NCBI GenBank assembly: GCA_029204225.1
Contig: CM055092.1
Coordinates: forward strand, 82,934,212-82,998,211
Reading direction: 5' to 3'
Length of the DNA stretch: 64,000 bases
Source of the DNA: Diphasiastrum complanatum
Lineage: Eukaryota; Streptophyta; Lycopodiopsida; Lycopodiales; Lycopodiaceae
Shown here: positions 38,312-50,155 of the stretch, in pieces
How positions within the stretch are numbered: position 1 is the stretch's first letter
Layout of the letters: each line of letters begins with the position of its first letter
Made by a program: the position numbers and the translations under genes
The notes under the pieces: generated by a model
What the model was told of the DNA's origin: nothing
What the model saw: the letters and a program-made list of their open reading frames with translations, nothing else
The model's database searches: none

Positions 38312-38902
38312 CACGCAAGATAGGGGGAGGGCATGAGTGAAAAAAAAAAAGAACAATGTGGCATACCAGAAGGCCTTGTCATTAATGTGGTGTTTTAAGA
38401 TTTGTAAATATTTGACGTGAGTAATGACCATCATTAACAATGGATTAACATCATTTTCTAACTTTACATTGTTGTTTAGTATTTGAGATGTTTTTTTTTT
38501 TTTTTTTTCATTTTAGATTTCAACATTGACTATTTCGTGATTTGAATAATGTCAATCGTGACTTAAAAACAACATCTATAATCTCATTATTGACTATATA
38601 GTATAAATGATGTTAGATTTTCAACAATTGTAGTCTCCATTTGAAATAATAATAATTATTTTTATATTTGAGTATGTACCATGTCACAATCTCACAATCT
38701 ATAGTCACAAAATTATACATGATTGTTATAATAGTAAATTCACAATATTGCAATTAGTTTTTACAAAAGTTATGACAAATATTATTATTAAGTATTTGTA
38801 GTTTTATAGCTCACTATAAAACTATTAGATTCATGTTCATGAAAGTCATCGTAAATTTTATGATGTAATATTTAAGATTTTATGATGCACATTGACAATT
38901 CT
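37621..38902. other. AT-rich DNA without genes
   Basis: No gene recognised. It includes an AG tract at 38229-38309 preceded by a run of ten or so G, poly-A and poly-T runs near 38125, 38340 and 38492, and AT-rich sequence that ends at element E. Part could be D's leader or 5' LTR, but I could not find its ends. Confidence 0.55.
38229..38309. repeat. (GA)n microsatellite after a G run
   Basis: About 40 GA units, preceded at 38217-38229 by an almost pure G run. Confidence 0.97.
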
Positions 38903-39603
38903 TGTGAAGAATTGCCAAAAATTGGCAAATCTAGCTTGATCAAAAACCATGTAGAATAGTGTAAATTGTGCACACAAGTGGGTCCCGCACATGTGAGGCC
39001 ATGATGCCACATGGGAAACCCATCCTAATGTAGGTTAGGTCAAGTCAAGAGAGTTGGTCATGTCTATTTGGTGGTCATCCCTACTTTATAGGACCGACAC
39101 CTAAGTTTAAGGTGAAAATTTGACCAACTAGCTATCTACCAAGCATAACTCTAGGAAATAGACTAGGGTTTCATTTTAGGTCAAGGAGAGTGAGTTAACT
39201 TCCTTATTACATGCTGGAAATCCACCTAACTTCAAGAAGGAAGTCGAATTTGGTATGTATTCCCTCTCTCCGTAGTGAGAAGATAGAAAATTTTTGGAGC
39301 TCATTGGCAATCTCAAGCTAGTTCACTATGTACATTGAGTTTTTGTGATCCAAATGAAACCAAATCGAATTCTACTTGTTTCTCAGGTTGAAGGCCGTAC
39401 TACAGCCTGTAGTACACACGTGTGGTCTCGGATTTCAATGTTTATCAGTGCTTTTGATTGTTAATGCTTGTTGTTTGTCAAATTGCCAATCTAGATCAAC
39501 TTTTTTGTGTCTAGTTTTTTGATAGATTGTTAAGCAAGCATCCAATCACTCTTGTGGATCTTTTGTAGATCCATTTATGGTCCTAAAGTACAGTACTTTC
39601 ACA
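38903..39603 (+). repeat. 5' LTR of element E
   Basis: 701 bp, starts TGTGAAGAATTGCC and ends ACTTTCACA. It contains an inverted repeat in gccgtactacagcctgtagtac (near 39391), kept in both LTRs. Confidence 0.95.
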
Positions 39604-39616
39604 TGGTATCAGAGCC
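39604..39616 (+). promoter_or_regulatory. Primer-binding site of element E
   Basis: TGGTATCAGAGCC follows the LTR with no spacer. Confidence 0.97.
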
Positions 39617-40406
39617 AAGTACAAGAGCATAAGCCATTGATCTAATGCAAATCCATTTTTAGCAAGTTTTGGTGCTAAAAACTAGTCTTGAGAGGGCAAG
39701 CTAGAATCTTGATTTTGGTGAGGAGATTTGATCCCAAACTTGGTAGGGGTCCAAATCCGTACTGTCCACATGTGTGGGCACCTCTGAACCTGCATTTAAT
39801 GCATGTTATTCATTTGATCCAAAAAAATTCAATTTGTGAGCTATTGGTGTAATTTTATGTGGAGATCCTAGGATAATCTACCAAGATCATTTGCCATTGA
39901 TTAGATTTGAATTTGTTTCATGGAATCTAATTAATCTAGGCTGAGTTCAAGTCCTATTAAGGTTAAAAACAGGTCTTGAAAGTACACCAAGAAGGAAGAA
40001 AGATATTAAGTCATTTTTTTGTCCAAAAATAGCCAAAATTGGCAAGATTTGATTGTAAGTAGATATCACATCATCTATCTTCATTCCAACTTTGTGAGGG
40101 AGTGCTAGAACTGAGATTATAAGTCCATTTGTTGGATTAGAAATCTAATTTGAGTGAAAAACTACAAGAGAGAGACCTTAGTGAGTTTCTAGAGACAATC
40201 AATCCATTTCTTGGCAAGATTTGTTTGAAAGTAGTTTTCACTTCATCTTATCTTCATTCCAGCTTTGTGAGGGAGTGATAGAACTATGATTATAAGTCCA
40301 TTTGTTGGATTAGAAATCAAATTTGAGTGAAACACTGCAAGTGTGAGACCTTTGTGAGTTTCAAGTCAATCAAATCTATTTCTTGTTTGTAGAAGTCACT
40401 AGTAAG
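39617..40406 (+). other. Leader of element E with ~180-bp duplication
   Basis: Non-coding. Two related segments, at about 40045-40185 and 40215-40350, share ggcaagattt, ttcattcca, ctttgtgagggagtg, agaactgagattataagtcc-like words and agtgaaa.ac; they look like an internal duplication. Confidence 0.7.
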
Positions 40407-41441
40407 ATGGGATCTGCTGGAGCATACCTTCTAGAAGCTAGTGAGAGGTTGAATTCTACAAATTATGCTATTTGGAAGGTTAGAATGGAGTCACTATTGG
40501 TGCTCCAAGACCTTTATGAGTTCTTGATTGAAGATGAAGATGAACCTCTAGGTGCACAGGAATTAGCTAGATACAAGAAGAGATCTAGGCTTGCACTTCA
40601 TTGTGTGAAGATGAATGTGAGCAATGATTTGTTAAGAGAAGTATCAGCTTGTACTAATGCTAAAGAGGCTTGGGAGTCTTTAAAATCAATCTATGAGTCT
40701 AGCAACACTTCTAGAGTTCTTATGCTTAGAAATCAAATTTTGCAAAGCATGAGGAGAAGTGAGGAGAGTGCACAGGATTATGTACTCAGAATCAAGTCTC
40801 TAAATAGGGAGTTGGCTTCCATTGGAGAGAAGATTCATGATGGAGAGCTTGTACAAATTGTCCTTAATGGTCTAGGAGATGACTTTGCAAATTTGGTCCA
40901 AAGTTTTGCCATCCAAGACACTTTGCCAACTATAGAAAAACTTCACAGTGTATTAGTGGCTGAAGAGTGTAGGATGCTCCATGCAAAATCTAGGATGAGT
41001 TCCTTGTATTTGCAGGATGGTGATGAGAAAGCCAATTTCTCATTCAAGGGCAAAAAGAAGACCAATGGAAAGAAGAAGCATCCAAAGGAGGCCAAAGAAG
41101 AGGATGATGCATCAAGCTCAAAGGACAAGTCAAAGCAAAAATGCTTCTTTTGTGGAAAGAAGGGGCATTATGCATCTGAATGCTACAAGAGGCCAAGAGC
41201 ACAAGTGGAGGAGGACAAACAAGGAAACCTTGCAAAGGAGGAGGAGAAGGATGAAGTAGATGTATTCTTGATGGCATCTACATCCTCACCAACAAGCAAT
41301 AGCAATTCAAGAGACAATTGGTGGATCGACAGTGGGGCTAGCTCTCACATGTCTTGTGAAAAGGACTTTTCTCAACCTTACACTCATTCAATGATGCTAA
41401 AAAGTTTGTCTTTACTGCAAATGATGAAGAGTGTAGGATAG
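40407..41441 (+). pseudogene. Element E gag and protease
   Basis: The ATG at 40407 begins MGSAGAYLLEASERLNSTNY. UBN2-type gag blocks follow (WKVRMESLLVLQDLYEFL, NTSRVLMLRNQILQSMRR, LVQIVLNGLGDDFANLVQ), then a Lys-rich segment and the zinc knuckle CFFCGKKGHYASEC near 41145-41190. The protease motif is WWIDSGASSHM near 41320. A one-base frameshift near 41386 takes the natural frame into the next segment; the original frame ends at 41441. Gag packages RNA; the zinc knuckle and DSG are intact. Confidence 0.92.
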
Positions 41442-42562
41442 ATGGTGTTGGCACCATCTCTTTGTATCTAGAATCCTCAAAATGCATGGATCTAGAAAAT
41501 GTCCTTTATGTACCATCAATCACCAAGAATATGCTTAGTGTTGGTCTACTCTTAGAGAGTGGTTTGGATGTCCACTTTAAGCATGGTGTTTGCTTCATCT
41601 TGGAGAATGATGTTTGCATTGCAAAGGGATTTAAACATGGAAGATTGTTTAAGTTGGAAGCTAGTGTTGCTTTTGAAAGAATGAGCTTGGCGAAGGAGGA
41701 GATCACTCAAGAGGAGATCTTGGCAAAGTGTGATCTTGCTTGCATTGAGGAGGAGCATCAAAAGGAGGAAGATCTTGAGGATCAGCTTCAAAGCATGAGA
41801 GTCCCAAGGGAGTCCTCAATGACAATGGCCGAGTCATCAAATTGCATGCAAATTGTCCATTCAAGTGTGCATCTTGCAAGGGTGGTGAGCATTGGAGAGT
41901 CTACTATCTTTGAATACTTTTTGGAAAGTAGTAGTAGACATGAGGTGACTTATTTCTTACCTTTAAGATCCATGGTGTTTATTACTTTGTATGACAAGAC
42001 AATGAAATGGGATGCTTTGAAATCTACATTTGTTGTTGATAAAGCAATTTCATTGGATAACTATTTTTGTAATAGTTTGAATAGAGTCATAAAAGATGAA
42101 ACATCATTTGCTTTGGAAATCTTTGTGTCCACATGCTTTGTGCATGATCATTCCAATGTAAGGACCAAAGATTATCCTATTTCAATGATAGGAATAATGG
42201 TAGTGTTTTGCTCTTCAAGTAGAGATTGTAGAATCTACTTGTTTTCAACCAAAGAATTTGTCAATGGTGGAAATGTGATCTTTCAAGAGTGGAAGATTTG
42301 TAAACTTGAAGAAGCACCTTTGGATCAACACATTATTCAATTCATTGATGTTCTGGAGTCAAGTCAAGTGGAGGATCAAGCTCAAGACCCGAGGACTCCA
42401 AGAAGAATCTTGAGTATCAAGATAGAGCCATCAAGGCTCAATCATATGGATCAAGCAAGGCAAGTTGTCTTTGGCAACATTATTTATGCACATAATATTT
42501 TAATTGATGTATCTTCAAGTGCACAAAATGCCTTGGAATCCATGGCTTGGCATGATGTTTAG
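41386..42562 (+). pseudogene. Element E eroded integrase-region open frame
   Basis: About 390 codons stay open. The start is normal Copia pre-integrase sequence (LENVLYVPSITKNMLSVGLL, GRLFKLEAS). The middle no longer matches integrase: the HHCC and D-D-E motifs are absent. Near the end IYLFSTKEFVNGGNVIFQE stands where J has VYIPSTKKVVISRDVIFHEE, and EPSRLNHMDQARQVV where J has KPSRLTYDEKGKQVV. The frame therefore derives from pol by internal deletion and divergence, yet has no stop. Whether it makes a working protein is unknown. Confidence 0.75.
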
Positions 42563-42713
42563 TTTTGAAGTGTGCTACATGTATATAGACACATTTATGG
42601 AACATCTTGTAAGGGATCCTCTAAGAGGTGGTGAAAGATCCTTCATGGACATCATTCTCTATTGGAGTCTCAAAAGTTCCTTGTTTGTAGCTGGATTTTT
42701 TAGACACTTCTAA
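42563..42713 (+). pseudogene. Element E RT-region remnant
   Basis: In a second frame (open 42504-42713) RGGERSFMDIILYWSLKSSL aligns with J's RSNERSFKDITLYRKLIGSL, the segment after the RT palm. Everything between this and the integrase-like frame, including YVDD, is deleted. The purine tract follows 50 bp later. Confidence 0.65.
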
Positions 42714-42761
42714 AAGCTTTCATTGATCTATCAAGAGAGTTGTAAATAGATCAAGCTAAAT

Positions 42762-42772
42762 TTGAGGAGGAG
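42762..42772 (+). promoter_or_regulatory. Polypurine tract of element E
   Basis: Ttgaggaggag directly before the 3' LTR start, like the tracts of element G and of the LTR at 18131. Confidence 0.88.
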
Positions 42773-43473
42773 TGTGAAGAATTGCCAAAAATTGGCAAAT
42801 CTAGCTTGATCAAAAACCATGTAGAATAGTGTAAATTGTGTACACAAGTGGGTCCCGCACATGTGAGGCCATGATGCCACATGGGAAACCCATCCTAATG
42901 TAGGTTAGGTCAAGTCAAGAGAGTTGGTCATGTCTATTTGGTGGTCATCCCTACTTTATAGGACCGACACCTAAGTTTAAGGTGAAAATTTGACCAACTA
43001 GCTATCTACCAAGCATAACTCTAGGAAATAGACTAGAATTTCATTTTAGGTCAAGGAGAGTGAGTTAACTTCCTTATTACATGCTGGAAATCCACCTAAC
43101 TTCAAGAAGGAAGTCGAATTTGGTATGTATTCCCTCTCTCCGTAGTGAGAAGATAGAAAATTTTTGGAGCTCATTGGCAATCTCAAGCTAGTTCACTATG
43201 TACATTGAGTTTTTGTGATCCAAATGAAACCAAATCAATTTCTACTTGTTTCTCAGGTTGAAGGCCGTACTACAGCCTGTAGTACACACGTGTGGTCTCG
43301 GATTTCAATGTTTATCAATGCTTTTGATTGTTAATGCTTGTTGTTTGTCAAATTGCCAATCTAGATCAACTTTTTTGTGTCTAGTTTTTTGATAGATTGT
43401 TAAGCAAGCATCCAATCACTCTTGTGGATCTTTTGTAGATCCATTTATGGTCCTAAAGTACAATACTTTCACA
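42773..43473 (+). repeat. 3' LTR of element E
   Basis: 701 bp, about 99% identical to 38903-39603. Observed differences include gcacac/gtacac, tagggttt/tagaattt, atcgaattc/atcaatttc, tcagtg/tcaatg and acagta/acaata, almost all C-to-T or G-to-A. Confidence 0.95.
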
Positions 43474-44149
43474 ATTTTAAAAAAAATTAATGTTATAATT
43501 TATTGTTTATGATGTGATGAAATTAGTCATAAATTTTGTAGTTTTCGATTTCACAACAAAATGCACAAGAATGGACACAATTTGTGCAATTAAATACTCA
43601 CAAATGTCACAATCTGTATTAATAAATTTAATCATAAATACTCATAAAAATAATCACAAATATTATGATTCAGTATTTTCTAATTTCATAATTTGATATA
43701 ATCTAAGTTATACTCAATATAAAAAAAAGTCACAATTTATTATTTATTATTTATTTTTTATAATTTGAGTACTTAGAAAAGTCGTTATTCATTATTCATA
43801 ATTGCACTATAAAATTTTTCAATATTCAATATCCATAGTTTCACAACCTACAAAAGTCACGGTCAACTACCCACAATTTTGCAATTTGATAATATTCACA
43901 AAGGTAGTTTACAAATATGGTTTTCATGATTGATACTCACAATTTTTCAATTTGATATTTACAAAGACAGTTCAAAATAAACGATTTTCATGATTTGAAA
44001 ATACTTCTAGATCTATAATCATTTTTCATAAATGAGCATTTATATAATTGTTATATAGAATATTCAAAAACATAATTCAAAATATTCATAATAAATATTC
44101 AGAATATTCATGATCAATTTTCAAAGTATTCACAATCAACATATAGATG
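43474..44149. other. AT-rich DNA flanking element E
   Basis: No gene. Words such as cacaat, attcata and atatt recur. Similar composition lies on the other side of element E (38450-38902), consistent with E having inserted into this block. Confidence 0.6.
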
Positions 44150-44360
44150 ATTGACAATGAACATTCATAGTAAAAGTATTCAAAGTATTATGATCAACAT
44201 TCAGAGTATCATGATCATTATTCACAATTTCACGATCAATATTCACAGTTTCACGATCAATATTCATAGTTTCAAGATCAGCATTCACAATTTCATGACC
44301 AAGATTCATAGTCTCACGATTTGTATTCACAGTTTCACGACCAGTATTCAAAGTATTCAC
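44150..44360. repeat. Degenerate ~21-bp minisatellite
   Basis: About nine copies of a unit like attcacagtttcacgatcaat. Because 21 is a multiple of three, the minus strand reads as a seven-residue repeat (N-I-D-R-E-T-V); this is a product of the repeat, not evidence of a gene. Confidence 0.85.
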
Positions 44361-44428
44361 ATTTCAGTATTCATGATCACACCTCAATCCATCAACTACT
44401 CATCCAACCTACAAAAAGTCCCTGATGA

Positions 44429-44798
44429 TTAAGTTAAAATAATAAGCAACAAATGAACACAACAAAAGGAGACCTCCTGTTGTTGTCCAGTACCTCTGGC
44501 AATTCTTGCAGAAGTGGCGAGGCTGATTGAGATTGTAATTGTTGTAGTAACAAAACTTTGTGTCCAGGCTCTCGCAATGAGGGCATAAAACTGCCTTATA
44601 AGACTTACGTCGTGCTCTTTCTTCTGATACACTGGATTGAGGATCTTTATCACATTTTGCCTTTTCATCTCCTTCCCCTGATTTACTTTGTGGTTTCATA
44701 TCTGTAACTCTTGCTACTATAAAAATACAAAAATTGCGACACTTATCTTTGCATTTTTCGAGATTTTCTATCTTTTGACACCTTCGCATTTTTTGCAT
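44429..44798 (-). pseudogene. Dof-domain fragment (truncated zinc finger)
   Basis: The minus strand encodes [20 protein letters not shown], followed by [16 protein letters not shown]. It contains the four Cys (CX2CX21CX2C) and the core of the plant-specific Dof zinc finger, preceded by a charged Ser/Lys-rich segment as in CDF proteins. After RYWT the expected GGTMRNVPVGAGRRK is replaced by unrelated residues and the frame ends. The zinc ligands are complete, but the basic C-terminal half needed for DNA binding is lost. It lies 17 kb from the CDF N-terminal fragment on the opposite strand. Confidence 0.85.
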
Positions 44799-45087
44799 AA
44801 TAATCTTCGCTTTGATTTACCAAGTAAAACATTCGTGTATTTTGTTTATTTATTTATTTATTTTTGTTTTTAGGACTAGAAACTTTATTATTGAGTATGT
44901 ACCTTCAAAACGAAGGACACACTTCAATATAATATTAGTCTAATCTGTCGAAATATATCAATACGCCTAAAACCTCAAACACTTCAGTTGTTGTCGCTAC
45001 CACTTTCCATCACTCTTGTTCTCCGATTTGCGAATTGTTGCGATCAAGATCTTGTCCGCCATCGCTCGTTTACAACTGCAAGCACTA

Positions 45088-46348
45088 TGGCGATTGTATT
45101 CAAAACAAACCCAAAGCCAGTGATACCAGTATTACAACCACTAGTTGTTCGAGCGCAAATTGAAGGTCTTCTTCAATTTAACCCATCAGTAATTCTTACT
45201 GATTTGTGTTATGAGCTGATCCGCAATTTGGGAGAAACAGAAGAAGGACATATTTCCACTATTGTCCGCAATCAAGAGATTGTTATTACAAAAGGATTTT
45301 ACTGTCGTGCCTAAGGATTGCCTATGGACGGCAGTATGCCAGTTACTAAAGCGAATTTTATTGCGGAGGGCAGAGTTTTCCAAAAAGAAGCTTATCTTGA
45401 GAAACGGGGATATAAACTCTCTTACATTAGAGATCCCAATTTCAAGAGCTTTGTTCAATTTGCTCTTGCTTCTATCTTTTTACCGGAGCAAGAGTACACT
45501 ATCTCAAATACAAATATGGGATACTTGCTGAGAGCTTTAAATGGAGAGCCGATTGCCTTCGGACAGATTGCTTTCAAGCAATTCTGTAAATTAGTAAAAG
45601 TTAATCAGTTTTCTAGACTGGGTCAACAGATGGGCATTTTATGTATGCATGCTGGTGTGCTGACAGTGTAGGAAGACATCAGGATTGCACCAGTGCTACC
45701 AGAGCTAGCCCCATCAATTGAGGCCGAATCCTAGATGCAAACATCAAAGGCAACCACCGTAGCATCCACATTATCATCATCAAGTCAAGGGAGCTCGGTG
45801 AGATTGACTTCGCCATCATCCCAGTATACGCCATTGACCAGCACAGACGGAAATAGGGATGCGGAAGAGGAAGCGGAGGACACAGCTGATCAGGAGTATA
45901 ATTAGGCTGATATACCACAAGAGCCAGCACCACAAGGAGCAGAACAGCTTCCTGATGAACAGCAGGGCAGCGAAAGCGACGTCGAGGCACCAATCCTCAA
46001 AGCCGAATTATATCAAAAGGTTTTTGGAACACTACTGTCGGATATGCAGGCGACTATTCAGCAGCTTGCCAGCTTGGAGAAAGTATCCAGGAAGTTGGGA
46101 TCAACGTATGAAAGAATCCAAGCAGACCTCACCCAGAGGGATACAAAGCTGAGCGAAACAAAGGCTGAGCTGGCCTATAAAAACGAAAAACTTGAAGCAG
46201 CCCAAGCAGAGCTGAGTAGGAAAAACATTGAGTTTGAAAAAGCAAAAGGAAGGCAGGACGCTACGCTTGAAGTGTTGGAAGAAATGCAAGAGCAGTCCAA
46301 TACCTTCGAAAGCGAAAATATACTACTTAAACAACAACTTCAGACCCT
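45088..46348 (+). pseudogene. Unknown protein gene with C-terminal coiled coil
   Basis: One long coding tract starts MAIVFKTNPKPVIPVLQPLV (ATG 45088). It continues as FIAEGRVFQKEAYLEKRGYK and FLPEQEYTISNTNMGYLLRA, then a Ser/Thr/Glu-rich linker, then a heptad-like coiled coil from about 46044 (LTQRDTKLSETKAELAYKNE, LEAAQAELSRKNIEFEKAKG). Stops at 45312-45314, 45669-45671 and near 45733 and 45904 break it. It ends abruptly at 46348, where Copia F's pol begins in the opposite direction. I do not recognise the family; a transposon-encoded structural protein or a broken host gene are both possible. Confidence 0.5.
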
Positions 46349-48718
46349 AGGTTGTTGCCTTTGCCTTGATGTCCTCCTTGGCTTTTGACTTGAAGTAGAC
46401 TCTTCAACATCAACATCCAAAGTATCATCAATGTCACCAACATCAAGAATGTTAGATCCAACATCCACATCACCACTTGAAGACACTTTTAGAATGTTTC
46501 CCTCATCAAAAATGACATCTCTTTGAATGACCACTTTCTTAGTTGAAGGAATAAAAACTTTGTAAGCCTTGCTCACCTCATTATAACCAGCAAAAATACA
46601 TTTCTTAGAAGATGGATCCTCCTTTGTCCTATCATCAAGAGTGTTGATATAGAAAATGCATCCAAAAGTTTTGAAAAACTTGGCACTTGGCCTCCTACCA
46701 AATAAGACCTCAAAAGGGGTTTTTCCATCCAATACCACACTCGGCCATTTATTGCATAGAAAATTAGCACACAACAAAGCTTGATCCCAAAAGGATTTAG
46801 GAAGATTTGCACCTAACCTCATAGCTTTGGCTCCTTTATATAAGGTTCTGTTCTTCCTCTCAGCCACTACATTTTTTTGTGGTGTCCTTGGGCTTGTGTA
46901 CTCCCTCTTGATCCCATTTGCATCACAAAATGCCTTGAACTTGGTAGATAAGTACTCACCACCATTGTCACTCCTCAAGCACTTAATCTTTGTAAAAATT
47001 TGAACCTCCCTTGAAATATTGAACTTGACAAAAACATCAAACACCTCATCTTTCCTTTTTAGTACATACACCCAACAAAATCTACAAAATCATCAATAAA
47101 AGTTACATACATCTTAGCACCAAGTCCTCCATTGCTAGTTGTAGTAACACCATGAATATTCGAATGCACGAGTTGAAAAGGCTTACTTGACCTTGATGTA
47201 GATCTATTGTAAGGTAACCTATGTGACTTTGATAAAGCACATTGCTCACAAACATGATTCAAGCTTGTTAAAGAGTTCGGAAGACCTAACACAACTTGCC
47301 TCTTTGCCATCACCTCCAATGACTTCTAGTTGAGATGCCCCACTCTTTTCTGCCATACCTCTTGCATTGACAATTGCTCCCTTGCCATACATCCAACTTG
47401 GTTAGCAACAACACAAGAATCAAGTTTGAACAACTTACCTTGCCTCTTCCCTTTTGCAATCAGTTCATAATCCTTCTTGATCAAACAAGCATCAACATCA
47501 AACTCCACTTTGAATCCCTTGTTCAGCATTTGGCTCACTCTAAGAAGATTCTTAGTGATAGATGGAATGGACAAAATATCCTTCAAATTCACATTCACAT
47601 TCCTATTAATAGAGAGGGAAATAGGAATTGTGCCGCAATCCCTCTTTGATTGCACACTCACCATCATTGGCCGTGTAGATAACCTTCTTGTCATCTTCAA
47701 ATGCCATCAATGTACTCTTCATGAAATGTCATATGTGATGTAGCTCCACTATCAATCCACCAAGGATCAATATCTCCATCATTAGCCAACAACCAAGATG
47801 ACATACCAAAAGCATTATTTGAGAATTGTTCAGCAACACTATCTTCATCAACAGTTAGATTGGTTTGCTTCTCACCTTGATCTCTCTTCTTCTTCAAGCA
47901 ATTACTTGCAAAATGCCCTTTGACTCCACAATAAAAGCATTTTAACTTTGATCTATCTTTCGTCTTGACAACAAAGGTAGAACGCTCACCTTGATCTTGC
48001 CCTTTTGACCATTTGCTTTTGCCTTTGCCCTTGAACTTGCCTTTGATGAACATTGCTTCCTCCTCTCCAACTTAAGATGTAGAAGTAGCTCCCTCTCTTC
48101 CTTGGAGTCTAAACTCTTCGGCCACCAAGACCTCTTGCAAGTCCTCCATACTTAGCAATGTCTTTTGAATAGCAAATCTTTGCACCACATTAGCATGATC
48201 ATCCAACAAGCCATTAAGAACAACTTGAACAAGCTCCACATCCTCAATGCTTTCATTATTGCATGCTAGTTCATCAAAAAGCATGAGCACCTTCATCCTT
48301 CATTTGGACACTTTTAAAGATTTGCCTCCTTAGGGTTAGGACCCTAGATGTAGACTTGGAATTATAAATCTTCCTCACATATTCCCTTCTTTTGGACACT
48401 TTTAAAGATTTGCCTCCTTAGGGTTAGGACCCTAGATGTAGACTTGGACTCATAAATCTTCTTCAAATATTCCCAAGGCTCACTTGATGTTGTGCACTTA
48501 CCAACTTTCTTGAGATGTTCATTAGTCACATTCATCTTGATCATGTGTAGAGCTTTCTTTTCCCTCTTGTCATATCTCAGTTGATCTTGTGTGCCAAAGG
48601 TCTCTCCTCCACACCTACAAAAGTATCCATCAAATCATTCATCTCAAACAAAGATTCCATCCTCACCTTCCAAGTAGAATAATTTGTTGAGGTAAGGCTA
48701 TCATTGCCTTCCAACATG
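46349..48718 (-). pseudogene. Copia F gag-protease-integrase
   Basis: Gag fragments run from about 48718 (STNYSTWKVRMES region) to 48072, broken by an 88-bp duplication. The zinc knuckle CFYCGVKGHFASNC and protease WWIDSGATSHM follow. The integrase zinc region then gives CEQCALSKSHR, and the core gives TFIDDF, RSDNGGEYLS and TPQKNVVAERKNRT. FVGYNEVSKAYKVF-like residues come from the C-terminal region (FAGYNEVSKAYKVF here). Frame changes occur near 48060, 47700, 47320 and 47070. Confidence 0.9.
48303..48478. repeat. 88-bp tandem duplication in Copia F gag
   Basis: The segment starting tttggacacttttaaagatt at 48303 is repeated at 48391. Since 88 is not a multiple of three, it shifts the gag frame. 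Confidence 0.9.
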
Positions 48719-49134
48719 AAGCCACTTTCTTCTCTTTGAACCTATTCCAATCATACTTAGCACTCCCTTGAAAATCAACAAATGAAACTCAAGAAGAAAT
48801 CACAAAGATTTGAAAATAATCTAGCCTCTCCTTTTTCTCTTTTCTAGCAAATCCTAGCACACAGAATCTTGATTTCTTGGTCACAATAGATCTAAACACA
48901 ATATGATGAACTTCCAATAGCTAAGATTGAAACACACTCTTGACAAATTACAACAACTTAAAATCAAGAGATCCTATAAAATTTGGGATTCTTCCAAAAA
49001 TGCAAAATTTTGAATCAAGCCAAATCTATATGCAAAAGCTAGTCTAATCTTGATATGACATTCAATGGAATGTAGCTTCCACAAACATAAGCAATTTTAT
49101 CTCCACATTCCAGTAAGTGGTTTCAAAAATTGGC

Positions 49135-49327
<193 letters not shown>

Positions 49328-49885
49328 AAGTGCTCCTTAGCTATGGTGGACCCGATCTCTCTCCTCTGATTGCGGTTGTTTGCGGCCTTCAAGCACATGA
49401 TTCGCCCTCCAACGCACCCAAAACAACTAGTTAAAGCTTGAAAAACATTAATATGTTGAGACTTATTAGGGCTTTTCTCTACAAAAAACTCTTGTCTGGT
49501 GTTTCTTGGCCTTTTCTAGCTAGAATCAGCTTCTCTCAACAACTTTCTTGGCTATCTCACCCTCCACTGAGGTCGCCCTGCCTCAATCTTTGTATTGCAA
49601 TTTGCTACTCATCAATTGGTGCTCAATTGACTATAAAAAGTCCACTTTTTGAGAGACACACAAAAAATTCATTAAACCTGAAAATTTTGCAATTTTCTCA
49701 ATTTTCTATCTAATCGAATTATGTGAGTTGCTTTGTGCAGATTAAAGGTCTTCGTAAAGCCTTAAACAGAACACTAGTGCTTTACTCTCCACTTTGTGAC
49801 TGCCATAAACTGCAAACTCTCAGAAAACCGTTCTCCCAAAGCTCTCTTCAATGACTACTCTGTACTATGCAATAATTCTTGTCCT

Positions 49886-49897
49886 TCTCTGATACCA
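49886..49897 (-). promoter_or_regulatory. Primer-binding site of Copia F
   Basis: The minus strand reads TGGTATCAGAGA, one base from the canonical TGGTATCAGAGC. Confidence 0.75.
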
Positions 49898-50155
49898 AGT
49901 TAAAGTTCAGTTAAAATAGGATCACAGATCATGAAACACAGTAACACCCACACAGAAAGCACTCTCCACACCAACCTCACATAGCAACTATCTTTTTGAA
50001 ATTCAAAATACACTACTGTACATATAGCTTTCTTTTTGGCAACCCATGCATGGCCCAGGTTGCCATTGACGGGACATGTGTCCCGTTGACTTGTTTCATG
50101 ATGAGGCCAACTGGTTCTAATCCACTGATTGGCGGAACCACAATACAATAGCACA
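49898..50155 (-). repeat. Putative 5' LTR of Copia F
   Basis: Placed by its position next to the primer-binding site and by the break it makes in a gypsy RT frame (50156-50290). The inner end reads AGTTAAAG where TGTTAAAG would be expected, and the outer end near agcacaatag is uncertain. Confidence 0.45.

Larger units (their letters stand above)
38903..43473 (+). mobile_element. Non-autonomous Copia element E with eroded pol
   Basis: A 4571-bp element with two LTRs of exactly 701 bp that differ by about seven substitutions by my count, a perfect primer-binding site and a purine tract. Flanking pentamers ATTCT (38898-38902) and ATTTT (43474-43478) match at four of five bases. Inside are a good gag and protease followed by a long open frame that retains only patches of integrase and RT; RNase H and catalytic residues are gone. 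Its gag is close to other Copia gags here, so it probably moved with proteins from a relative such as J. Confidence 0.88.

Noticed and set aside
44136-44360. Minus-strand seven-residue repeat protein
   Set aside because: The 21-bp minisatellite is a multiple of three and stays open by chance; no start context or neighbouring exon supports a gene.
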